Of a stretch of DNA of 64,000 nt, positions 7,464 through 15,344 are shown piece by piece (the first letter of the stretch is position 1; each line of letters begins with the position of its first letter). The stretch comes from an uncultured bacterium. Its GTDB lineage: Bacteria > Verrucomicrobiota > Lentisphaeria > Victivallales > UBA1829. A model generated the notes under the pieces. That model saw only the letters and a program-made list of their open reading frames with translations, was not told the origin of the DNA and did no database searches. The stretch spans positions 1 to 64,000 of the forward strand of contig URKJ01000017.1 of the NCBI GenBank assembly GCA_900548385.1, in the 5' to 3' direction. A program made the translations under genes and the position numbers.

Positions 7464-9410
7464 ATGAAGAATTTTCAGTTTCAGGATTGTTTCATGGAGG
7501 CGGATGAGTCGCGCCTGATTCTCGGCAACAGTCGAATCCGCCGCACGCTGGATCTGACCGCCGGGATGCCGAAAACCGTTTCACTCCGGGATGCCGCCGG
7601 TACCGATTACGCTTCGGCGGACAAGGCGGAGGAAGATCTTTCGTTTATGGGGCTGAACGGCTACGGTTGCGACGGAATCCGCTGGGAAGTCGAATCGGTT
7701 TCCGCCGAAGCGTTGGAAGATCCCGTATTCGATGCGCCGCAGATGCGGGTTGCTCTTGTCATGCGCGAACCGGTGCAGGATATTGTCCTGACCCGTTTTT
7801 TTGCGGTTTATCCCGGATTTCCCGTAATGGCGGTGTGGAATACTCTCCGCAGCGCGGTTATGCCGCAGGTTTACTGGAGCCATCGTGCTTTGGAGCGCGA
7901 TTGGAACTGGACGGACGATACGCGCGAGAGCCATGTGGACAGCATCCGGCTTACGTCTGCATTTACGGAATTTGAATCGGTGAAATTCCGCGCCCGTACC
8001 GATTTGCACGATGATCTGGTGTTTCATCTCAAGCCGGAGAACGGATTTGCCGACGGCAATCTGCTGTTTGCATCGTCCGCGGATGGAAACTGTGTGTTTT
8101 ATCTTCAGGAGGCTCCGCCGTCGGAGGAGCGGCGCGATATGGAAAAACATGATTTCCGGATTGCCGACGGTACGGTCTATTCCTGCTGCTGGGGCGTGCA
8201 TCCCTCGGAGATCACGCCGGATAAAACGTATCAGTCTGTCCGGAATGTGATTGCGGTCTGCCGGACGGAGGAGCGGACTGCGGTTCTCCGGGAATATCTG
8301 CGTTTCCGGTTTCCGCTGGAGCTCTTGCACTGTTCCGTGACGGTGAATCCGTGGGGTTGCGGACAGTTCCCGAAACTGGTTTCCGAATCGTTCCTGAAAG
8401 AGGAACTGCGCGCCGCCGCCGAATGCGGAGCCACGCATTATCAGATCGACGATTCCTGGCAGGAGGGCGGAAGCCTGGGGGAAATGATTGTGAAGAACCG
8501 CCACATGGAGCCCGCATTCTGGGATGTTTCACAGGAGCGGCTGAACGGTACGTTCGCACCGTTGATTGAGTGTGCGAAAGAGGTGGGGATCGAACCGTCG
8601 CTCTGGGTCGCGCCGAGCTCGAATGCGGAATACCGCGACTGGCGTGCATTCCTTGCGGTCCTGATGCGTCTGCACCGGACTTACGGATTCAATATTTTCA
8701 AAATTGACGGTGTCCGCATCCGGTCGTATGAGTCGGAAGAGAATCTGGAAAACCTTCTGAAAGAGGCGCGGAAGCAGTCGAACGGAAAGATTTTTTTCAA
8801 TCTGGATACAACATCCGGCCAGCGTCCCGGTTATTTCCGGATGTTGGAATACGGAAATATTTTTCTCCAGAACCGTTATGTCTGCCACATGTGGGGGTGC
8901 GGTTATCACCCGGAAAAGACGCTTCGCAGTCTTTGGAAACTTTCGCATTATATGCGGTCGCAGATGCTTCAGATCGAGATTCCGTATATCGGGGATATCA
9001 ATCCGGAGTTCTATGCGGATAAACCGTTCGGTTCGCCGGACGCTTATCCGTGGCGGTACTGGATGGCGGTTGCGATGTTCGCCAATCCGCTGCTGTGGTT
9101 CACTCCGTCGCGAATCCGTCCGGAAGAACGTGCGGAACTGCGTTCAATGATGGAGCTGCACCGCCGGTACCGTGATGAGATCTTTTCCGGCGACATTGTC
9201 CCGGTCGGTTCCGAACCGGACGGCAAGTCGATCACCGGATTCCATGCGACGTCGGGATTCCTGATCCTTTACCGGGAGCGGAACGCTCCGGAGTCGGCGG
9301 AGCTGGATATTCCGGGCGGATGGGAACTGATCGCCGGAAACGGCTTGTTTGACGGTGTCAGAGCGGTTCTGCCGGAACCCGGATCGTTTGCCTGGTTTAA
9401 ACGGCGTTGA
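7464..9410 (+). CDS. Alpha-galactosidase-like glycoside hydrolase (clan GH-D, GH36-like)
   Basis: A 648-residue protein without a signal peptide. A beta-sandwich N-terminal half (about 1-280) is followed by a TIM barrel (about 285-560). Typical clan GH-D features are NPWGCGQFPK, YQIDDSWQ at a barrel strand, and FKIDGVRI holding the expected nucleophile Asp of the K-x-D motif. A C-terminal beta domain ends with AWFKRR. It should cleave alpha-galactosides or related alpha-linked sugars in the cytoplasm by a retaining mechanism. GGAG of the preceding gene's last codons serves as ribosome site. It is the last gene before a hairpin at 9419. Confidence 0.8.
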   Translation: MKNFQFQDCFMEADESRLILGNSRIRRTLDLTAGMPKTVSLRDAAGTDYASADKAEEDLSFMGLNGYGCDGIRWEVESVSAEALEDPVFDAPQMRVALVMREPVQDIVLTRFFAVYPGFPVMAVWNTLRSAVMPQVYWSHRALERDWNWTDDTRESHVDSIRLTSAFTEFESVKFRARTDLHDDLVFHLKPENGFADGNLLFASSADGNCVFYLQEAPPSEERRDMEKHDFRIADGTVYSCCWGVHPSEITPDKTYQSVRNVIAVCRTEERTAVLREYLRFRFPLELLHCSVTVNPWGCGQFPKLVSESFLKEELRAAAECGATHYQIDDSWQEGGSLGEMIVKNRHMEPAFWDVSQERLNGTFAPLIECAKEVGIEPSLWVAPSSNAEYRDWRAFLAVLMRLHRTYGFNIFKIDGVRIRSYESEENLENLLKEARKQSNGKIFFNLDTTSGQRPGYFRMLEYGNIFLQNRYVCHMWGCGYHPEKTLRSLWKLSHYMRSQMLQIEIPYIGDINPEFYADKPFGSPDAYPWRYWMAVAMFANPLLWFTPSRIRPEERAELRSMMELHRRYRDEIFSGDIVPVGSEPDGKSITGFHATSGFLILYRERNAPESAELDIPGGWELIAGNGLFDGVRAVLPEPGSFAWFKRR

Positions 9411-9411
9411 C

Positions 9412-9456
9412 AAAAAAAGCGGAGAACCGGACCCCCGAATTGATCCGGTTCCCCGC
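9412..9456 (-). terminator. Hairpin with T-tract on the minus strand
   Basis: GCGGAGAACCGGA (9419-9431) pairs with TCCGGTTCCCCGC (9444-9456) with one mismatch and a 12-nt loop. Seven A's at 9412-9418 give a T7 tract on the minus strand, while no T-tract follows on the plus strand. It is therefore best read as the end of minus-strand transcripts coming from the epimerase/dehydrogenase operon, although it may also slow plus-strand transcription. Confidence 0.6.
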
Positions 9457-9573
9457 CAGGAGGAACTTTGGTTTACAAAGACCATAGTATACACCCGGAA
9501 TTTGAAATAGCAAGTCCAGAAATTAGATTATTCTAATTTTTTTGAAACTATCTGCTTTTGAAAGGAAACTGCC

Positions 9574-9993
9574 ATGAAATCCTACCGTAAAGAACTTGTA
9601 TTTGATGTTGAGTCCCGGCGTGCGTATCTTGATCTAACGGATCAGGTCGAGAGTGCGCTGCGGGAATCCGGTATCCGGGAGGGGCTGCTGCTCTGCAATG
9701 CCATGCATATCACGGCATCGGTCTATATCAACGATCATGAATCCGGGCTGCTCAAAGATTATGACGACTGGCTGGAGCAGCTTGCTCCGCATGAACCGCT
9801 TTCCCGTTACCGTCATAACCGCACCGGCGAGGATAACGGAGACGCGCACCTTAAGCGGCAGGTCATGGGACGCGAGGTCGTTGTGGCGGTGACGGACGGA
9901 AAGCTTGATTTCGGTCCCTGGGAGCGGATCTATTACGGGGAATTTGACGGAATGCGCAGAAAACGCGTCCTTGTCAAAATCATCGGGGAGTAA
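9574..9993 (+). CDS. yjbQ: YjbQ/UPF0047 family protein
   Basis: A 139-residue single-domain protein matching UPF0047 over its full length: the segment CNAMHITASVYIND, the conserved HNRTGEDNGDAHLKR and the closing GPWERIYYGEFDGMRRKRV. Characterised members have weak thiamine-phosphate synthase activity, but the true role is unsettled. AAAGGAA lies before the ATG. The last 14 bp overlap the 3' end of the epimerase gene on the other strand, so the two transcripts must meet. Confidence 0.9.
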   Translation: MKSYRKELVFDVESRRAYLDLTDQVESALRESGIREGLLLCNAMHITASVYINDHESGLLKDYDDWLEQLAPHEPLSRYRHNRTGEDNGDAHLKRQVMGREVVVAVTDGKLDFGPWERIYYGEFDGMRRKRVLVKIIGE

Positions 9994-10978
9994 GTTCCCT
10001 GTTTTTCCAGTACCACTCCGCGGCGGCGCGGATCCCGTCGCGGACGGGGAAGCGCGGGGAGTAACCAAGCAGACGGACCGCTTTGGAAATATCCGCCAGC
10101 GAATGCGGAATATCCCCTTTACGGACGGGTCCGTATTCCGGGCGGATTTCTGCAATCGCCGGGTCGTAGGCGGACAGCGCGTCCCGGAGCGCTCCGGCGA
10201 GTTCATTCAGCGTCGTGCGTCCTCCGCAGGCGACATTGTAAACCGTGTTCAGAGCATCCGGCGACTGCGTCAGCAGAGCGAGCAGGTTGGCTTGAACGAC
10301 GTCATCCACATAGGTGAAATCGCGGGAGTAGGATCCATCGCCGTTGATCCGCGGGGGCTGACGGCGGATCAGGGAGGCTGCGAATTTCGGGATTACCGCG
10401 GCGTAGGCTCCCGCCGGGTCCTGCCGTCTGCCGTAAACATTGAAGTACCGGAGCCCGATCGTTTCCATTCCGTACAACGCGGAAAAGTTGGCGGCGTAAA
10501 GTTCATTCACATATTTGGTGATCGCGTACGGGGACAGCGGTTTTCCGATGCGGTCCTCGACTTTCGGGAGTTCCCGGCTGTCACCGTAGACGGACGAGCT
10601 GGCGGCATAGACAAACCGTTTCACTCCGGCGTCCTTTGCAGCGCAGAGCATGTTGACAAAGCCGGAAATATTGATGTCGGTGCTCGTCGCCGGGTCCGCG
10701 ATGGAACGCGGAACGGAACCAAGTGCGGCTTCGTGGAGAACATAGTCCACGCCGTCCACGGCTTTCCGGCAGGTTTCAAGGGAGCGGATGTCGCCTTCGA
10801 TCAGGCGGAACGCCGGATCGTCCAGGAACGGCGCGATATTTTCCCGCTTCCCCGTCAGGAAGTTGTCCAGGCAGACGACCTCGTTTCCCTGAGCAAGAAG
10901 GGTTTCCGTCAGATTGGAGCCGATGAATCCGGCTCCGCCGGTTACGAGGATCCGGGCATGTGTCATTGTGCGGGTCAT
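9980..10978 (-). CDS. Nucleotide-sugar 4-epimerase (WbpP/TviC-like, extended SDR)
   Basis: A 332-residue NAD-dependent epimerase. It has the Rossmann motif GGAGFIGSN near the N-terminus, the catalytic Ser in SSSVYGD, the Tyr-Lys pair in SPYAITKY, and LRYFNVYGRRQDP, as in UDP-GlcNAc/UDP-GlcNAcA 4-epimerases. The ATG overlaps the stop of the upstream dehydrogenase (ATGA), so they are translationally coupled. An internal Met four residues in is an alternative start. Together the pair would make a UDP-hexosaminuronic acid for surface polysaccharide, as in the Vi-antigen precursor route. The exact sugar is inferred. Confidence 0.85.
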   Translation of the reverse strand: MTRTMTHARILVTGGAGFIGSNLTETLLAQGNEVVCLDNFLTGKRENIAPFLDDPAFRLIEGDIRSLETCRKAVDGVDYVLHEAALGSVPRSIADPATSTDINISGFVNMLCAAKDAGVKRFVYAASSSVYGDSRELPKVEDRIGKPLSPYAITKYVNELYAANFSALYGMETIGLRYFNVYGRRQDPAGAYAAVIPKFAASLIRRQPPRINGDGSYSRDFTYVDDVVQANLLALLTQSPDALNTVYNVACGGRTTLNELAGALRDALSAYDPAIAEIRPEYGPVRKGDIPHSLADISKAVRLLGYSPRFPVRDGIRAAAEWYWKNRELTPR

Positions 10979-12264
10979 AATCTGCCATCCACCTTTTCGC
11001 GCGGAAGAACGGATTTGACATCGTAGATCACGCAGCTTTCCCGGCTGAACAGGGAAAGATCAAGAGCTTCAAACTGCCGGTGTGCGACGGCGAGGATGAC
11101 CGCATCGTAGTCCGCCGGATCAATTTCGTCGAAACTGTGTTTGACGGAGTCCAGACCGTATTCGCGTTTGACTTCTCCGGCACTGGCGTAGGGATCGTAG
11201 ATGTCTACCCGGCAACCGAATTCGATCAGCGTTTTTGCAATGTCCGAGGCATGGGAATTGCGGATATCCGGGCAGTTTTCCTTGAACGTGATGCCGAGCT
11301 GGAGCACACGGGAGCCGAAAATCTTTTTTTCTTTGCGGATCATCAGCTTGATGGTTTCTTCGGCGACGTATTTTCCCATGCTGTCGTTGATGCGGCGTCC
11401 GGCGAGAATGATTTCCGGCGAGTAGCCGAGCGACTGCGCTTTGTGGGTCAGGTAGTAGGGATCGACTCCGATGCAGTGGCCGCCGACCAGTCCAGGACGG
11501 AACTTCAGGAAGTTCCATTTCGTTCCTGCCGCGGCAAGGACTTCCGTGGTGTCAATGCCCATCAGGTGGAAGATTTTGGAAAGTTCGTTGACGAACGCAA
11601 TGTTGATGTCCCGCTGGGAGTTTTCGATCACTTTTGCCGCTTCCGCCACTTTGATGCTGCTGGCGCGGTGCGTCCCGGAACCGAGAATGCTGTTGTAAAG
11701 GGCGTCCACGATCTCCGCGGTCTCCGGAGTCGAGCCGGAGGTGATTTTAAGAATTCTGGTCAGGGTATGTTCCTTGTCGCCGGGATTGATGCGTTCGGGG
11801 CTGTAGCCGCAGAAGAATTCCCGGTTGAATGCAAGCCCGCTGAACCGTTCCAGGATCGGGACGCACTCCTCTTCGGTGCAGCCGGGGAAGACGGTGCTTT
11901 CGTAGATTACGATGGAACCGGGGCGCATGACGCGCCCGACGGTTTCGCTTGCCCGTTGAAGCGGCAGAAGATCCGGGCGGTTGTACCGGTCCACGGGTGT
12001 CGGGACCGTGACGATGAAAATATCCCGGTCGCGCATCTCCTCCGGATCGTCGGTATAGCGGAGGCGGACCGCCTCCCGGAGCGCTTCACCGGAGGTTTCC
12101 AGAGTGACATCCGTTCCGTTCCGCAGTTGTTCCAGCCGTGTTTTTTTTACGTCAAATCCGATCGTATCATAATATTTCCCGAATTCGGCGGCAAGCGGGA
12201 GTCCGACGTAGCCGAGCCCGATCAGGCCGATTTTCAAATTTTTATTTTTTATTTTATCAAGCAT
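10975..12264 (-). CDS. UDP-N-acetylhexosamine 6-dehydrogenase (TviB/WbpO-like)
   Basis: About 429 residues. GLIGLGYVGLPLA is the NAD-binding loop, VTVPTPVD and YESTVFPGCTEE are typical of the UDP-sugar dehydrogenase family, and the catalytic Cys sits in GGHCIGVDPYYL. It resembles the TviB/WbpA branch that oxidises UDP-HexNAc to the uronic acid. The frame opens at 12276, but that ATG lacks a ribosome site; GGGG lies a few bases before the Met at 12264. It is first in a two-gene minus-strand operon with the epimerase. Confidence 0.85.
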   Translation of the reverse strand: MLDKIKNKNLKIGLIGLGYVGLPLAAEFGKYYDTIGFDVKKTRLEQLRNGTDVTLETSGEALREAVRLRYTDDPEEMRDRDIFIVTVPTPVDRYNRPDLLPLQRASETVGRVMRPGSIVIYESTVFPGCTEEECVPILERFSGLAFNREFFCGYSPERINPGDKEHTLTRILKITSGSTPETAEIVDALYNSILGSGTHRASSIKVAEAAKVIENSQRDINIAFVNELSKIFHLMGIDTTEVLAAAGTKWNFLKFRPGLVGGHCIGVDPYYLTHKAQSLGYSPEIILAGRRINDSMGKYVAEETIKLMIRKEKKIFGSRVLQLGITFKENCPDIRNSHASDIAKTLIEFGCRVDIYDPYASAGEVKREYGLDSVKHSFDEIDPADYDAVILAVAHRQFEALDLSLFSRESCVIYDVKSVLPREKVDGRL

Positions 12265-12438
12265 GAACAGCCCCATTTTTAAATATGGATGAATATACCG
12301 CCGGGAACCATGCTTGTCAAGCTGTTCCCGCTAAAATCTGTTTTCCGGATGAAATCTGCAAAATCTGCTTGACTTTTTCCGGGAAACATATACATTTTAA
12401 CCGTCCTGTATTCTTATTTTTCAAAGGAGAGCATTACT

Positions 12439-13842
12439 GTGAGTGAACATACTTCGGGCGCCAGGGAGATGTTGGCGTCAAGACTCGGATTCATTCTGCT
12501 GGCGGCGGGATGTGCGATCGGGCTCGGCAATATCTGGCGTTTCCCCTATATCACCGGGCAGTACGGCGGAGCGTTCTTTGTCCTGATGTACCTGTTCTTC
12601 CTGGTGGTTCTCGGCTTCCCGGTCATGGTGATGGAGCTTTCGATCGGCCGGGCGGGACGGCTTGATATTGTCGGTTGTTATAAAAAACTGAAATCGCCGG
12701 AGCGCCCCCTACCGTGGGAGAAACCGGGGATGCTGTTTTTCAGCGGCAACATGATTCTGCTGATGTTCTATACCGCGATCACCGGATGGCTGCTTGCTTA
12801 TACCTGGTATTTTCTGACGGGGACTTTTTCCGCGATCCGCCCGGCGGATGTTCCGGAGTTTTTCAACTCTTTTCTTGCCAGTCCGGGGAAGCAGATCCTG
12901 TTTACCTATATCGCGATCGCCATTACGGTGGCAGTCTGCATTGCCGGACTCAAATCCGGAGTGGAACGGGTTACCAAATTTATGATGGCGGGTCTTTTCA
13001 TCCTGATGATCGGATTGGCGGTTCAGGCATGCCGTTTGCCGAACGGCATGGAAGGGGTGAAATTTTTCCTCAAACCGGATTTCGGGCCGCTTGCGCATGG
13101 CGGTCTCTGGCCGGCTGTCCATGCCGCTATGACGCAGGCGTTTTTTACGCTGAGCCTCGGTATCGGCAGTATTGCGATCTGCGGCAGTTATATTTCCAGA
13201 GAGCAGTCGCTTCCGCAGGAGGCGGCGATCATTATCGGGCTTGATACCTTTGTTGCGATCTGTTCGGGACTCATCATTTTTCCAAGTTGTTTCGCCTACG
13301 GCGTTTCTCCGGATCAGGGGCCGTCGCTGATCTTTGTCACTCTGCCCCGTATTTTTCTCGATATGGAATTCGGCATGGTTCGTGGAACCGTCTTCTTCCT
13401 GTTCCTGAGCATCGCGGCGGTTACAACGCTGATTGCCGTTGCGGAGAATGTGATCGCATTCGGGATTGACGAGCTCCGTTTTTCCCGTCGGAAATCGACA
13501 CTGATCACGAGTGTGCTTCTGTTCGTTCTTTCGCTTCCCTGCATTTTCGGATTCAATCTCTGGAAATCGTTTCAGCCGTTCGGCAGGGGAAGTTCGATCC
13601 TGGACCTTGAGGATTTCATTGTCAGCGATAATTTCCTGCCGCTCGGAGCTTTTCTGATTACGCTGTTTTGTACGCGCCGCCGGGGATGGGGATACCGGAA
13701 TTTTCTTGCGGAGGCGAATGCCGGATCCGGATTCAATTTTCCGAAAATGCTGGAATTTTATATTACGTGGATTCTGCCGGCGGTGATCCTGCTGATCTGG
13801 ATCATCGGGCTCGTCAAACGTTTTCATTGGCTTGACATCTGA
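12439..13842 (+). CDS. Neurotransmitter:sodium symporter (NSS) family transporter
   Basis: A 467-residue polytopic membrane protein with about 11-12 helices. The family signature is clear in the first helix (GCAIGLGNIWRFPYITGQYG), which forms the sodium and substrate site in LeuT-type proteins. These carriers import amino acids with sodium. The start is GTG, supported by AAAGGAGA at a good distance. A weak promoter (TTGACT at 12369, TACATT 16 bp on) lies upstream. CstA follows after 25 bp, so amino-acid or peptide uptake may be co-ordinated. Confidence 0.9.
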   Translation: MSEHTSGAREMLASRLGFILLAAGCAIGLGNIWRFPYITGQYGGAFFVLMYLFFLVVLGFPVMVMELSIGRAGRLDIVGCYKKLKSPERPLPWEKPGMLFFSGNMILLMFYTAITGWLLAYTWYFLTGTFSAIRPADVPEFFNSFLASPGKQILFTYIAIAITVAVCIAGLKSGVERVTKFMMAGLFILMIGLAVQACRLPNGMEGVKFFLKPDFGPLAHGGLWPAVHAAMTQAFFTLSLGIGSIAICGSYISREQSLPQEAAIIIGLDTFVAICSGLIIFPSCFAYGVSPDQGPSLIFVTLPRIFLDMEFGMVRGTVFFLFLSIAAVTTLIAVAENVIAFGIDELRFSRRKSTLITSVLLFVLSLPCIFGFNLWKSFQPFGRGSSILDLEDFIVSDNFLPLGAFLITLFCTRRRGWGYRNFLAEANAGSGFNFPKMLEFYITWILPAVILLIWIIGLVKRFHWLDI

Positions 13843-13867
13843 TACTTAACACAAGAAGGAGGATACG

Positions 13868-15331
13868 ATGTTAATGTTTCTGATCGGTATCGTAATGCTT
13901 GGACTCGGGTACAACTATTACGGTAAATTCGTGGAGAAGATCCTGGGACCAGACGATCGTGACACCCCGGCGGTCACCAGCTGCGACGGCGTGGATTATG
14001 TGGTGCTGCCGCATTGGAAAAACATGCTGATCCAGCTTTTGAACATCGCCGGAGTGGGACCGGTGATCGGAGTGATTCTCGGCATCAAGTTCGGCGCGAT
14101 TGTGTTTCTGATTATTCCTGTCGGCAATATTCTCGGCGGGGCGGTGCACGATTTCGTCGCCGGGATGATGTCGTTGAGAAATAACGGAGCCAATCTTCCG
14201 GCGCTGATCCGGCAGACGATGGGCAAGCCGTTCTACGGGCTGTTTTCCGTGTTCATGTGCGGACTTCTTCTGCTGGTGGTGGCGGTGTTCATCAATATTC
14301 CGGCGGGGCTGATCGACCATCTGTTTCCCTCGGTGTCGGTTTTCTGGTACGCGGTGGCGACGATTTTCGTCTATTACATCGTTGCGACGATTTTTCCTGT
14401 GGACAAGATTATCGGAGCAATCTATCCGCTGTTTGGCGCAATGCTGCTGATCGGTACGTTTGCGGTCTTTATTTCATTGCTCTGGCAGTATTCGTTCAGT
14501 ACGCCGACCATGATGCTTGAGACTCCGGAACTGAAAAAACTGATATTCGGGTTCCGGGAAACGAATCCGGTTCTGCCCGTTCTGTTTGTGACGATCGCCT
14601 GCGGGATCCTTTCGGGATTTCACGCCACGCAGTCTCCGATCATTGCCCGTACAATGGCTTCGGAACGGCAGGCTCGTTCCTCTTTTTACGGCATGATGAT
14701 CGTGGAAGGCGTTATTGCCATGATCTGGGCTGCCGCCGGATTTGCGATCTATAATCTTTTCCCCGCCATGTTCAAGAACAATCCGACGCAAGTGCTGGTG
14801 GAGATTACGAAATACTTCCTCGGCGGCTGGATGGGTGTCCTGACGATCCTTGCGGTCGTGATTCTTGCCGTGACTTCCGGAGACACCGCGATGCGCAGTC
14901 TGCGGCTGAGTCTGGCGGAGATACTGGGGATCGGACAGACGCAGATCCGCAATCGCGTTCTGCTCTGCCTTCCGCTGATCGTGATCATTTCCGCCCTGCT
15001 TTGGTGGTCGAACATGGATGCGCAGTCGTTCCAGCATCTGTGGAACTACTTTGCATGGGGAAATCAGGTTCTGGCATCCTGCACGCTGATTGCGGTTTCT
15101 GTTTGGCTGTTCGGTCTGAAAAAGCAGGGGTTTGTTACTCTGCTGCCCGGAATGTTCATGACGTTTATCGTGGTGACCTACATTCTCTGGACCTCTCCGG
15201 CGCATAAAGGCCCGTATGGATTCGGACTGGAACTGAATCTTTCCTATCTTCTCGGAACGGTTGCCGCTGTTCTGGCGGGCTGTTGGGCGTATCTGACCGG
15301 TCGCCGCCGCGCCGGTTCCATCCAGGGCTGA
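13868..15331 (+). CDS. cstA: CstA-family carbon starvation protein
   Basis: A 487-residue polytopic protein of the CstA family, recognised by the N-terminal helices, the segment VVLPHWKNMLIQLLNIAGVG and GGAVHDFVAGMMSLRNNG. CstA proteins import peptides or pyruvate under carbon limitation. It is shorter than the enterobacterial form (about 700 residues) and resembles the compact type. AAGGAGG precedes the ATG. It lies 25 bp after an NSS transporter and 13 bp before a Ser/Thr kinase, so the three are probably co-transcribed. Confidence 0.9.
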   Translation: MLMFLIGIVMLGLGYNYYGKFVEKILGPDDRDTPAVTSCDGVDYVVLPHWKNMLIQLLNIAGVGPVIGVILGIKFGAIVFLIIPVGNILGGAVHDFVAGMMSLRNNGANLPALIRQTMGKPFYGLFSVFMCGLLLLVVAVFINIPAGLIDHLFPSVSVFWYAVATIFVYYIVATIFPVDKIIGAIYPLFGAMLLIGTFAVFISLLWQYSFSTPTMMLETPELKKLIFGFRETNPVLPVLFVTIACGILSGFHATQSPIIARTMASERQARSSFYGMMIVEGVIAMIWAAAGFAIYNLFPAMFKNNPTQVLVEITKYFLGGWMGVLTILAVVILAVTSGDTAMRSLRLSLAEILGIGQTQIRNRVLLCLPLIVIISALLWWSNMDAQSFQHLWNYFAWGNQVLASCTLIAVSVWLFGLKKQGFVTLLPGMFMTFIVVTYILWTSPAHKGPYGFGLELNLSYLLGTVAAVLAGCWAYLTGRRRAGSIQG

Positions 15332-15344
15332 CGGCCGGGATCTT

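Noticed and set aside
9419..9456. Plus-strand terminator of the alpha-galactosidase gene
   Set aside because: No T-tract follows the hairpin on the plus strand; the tract is on the minus strand.
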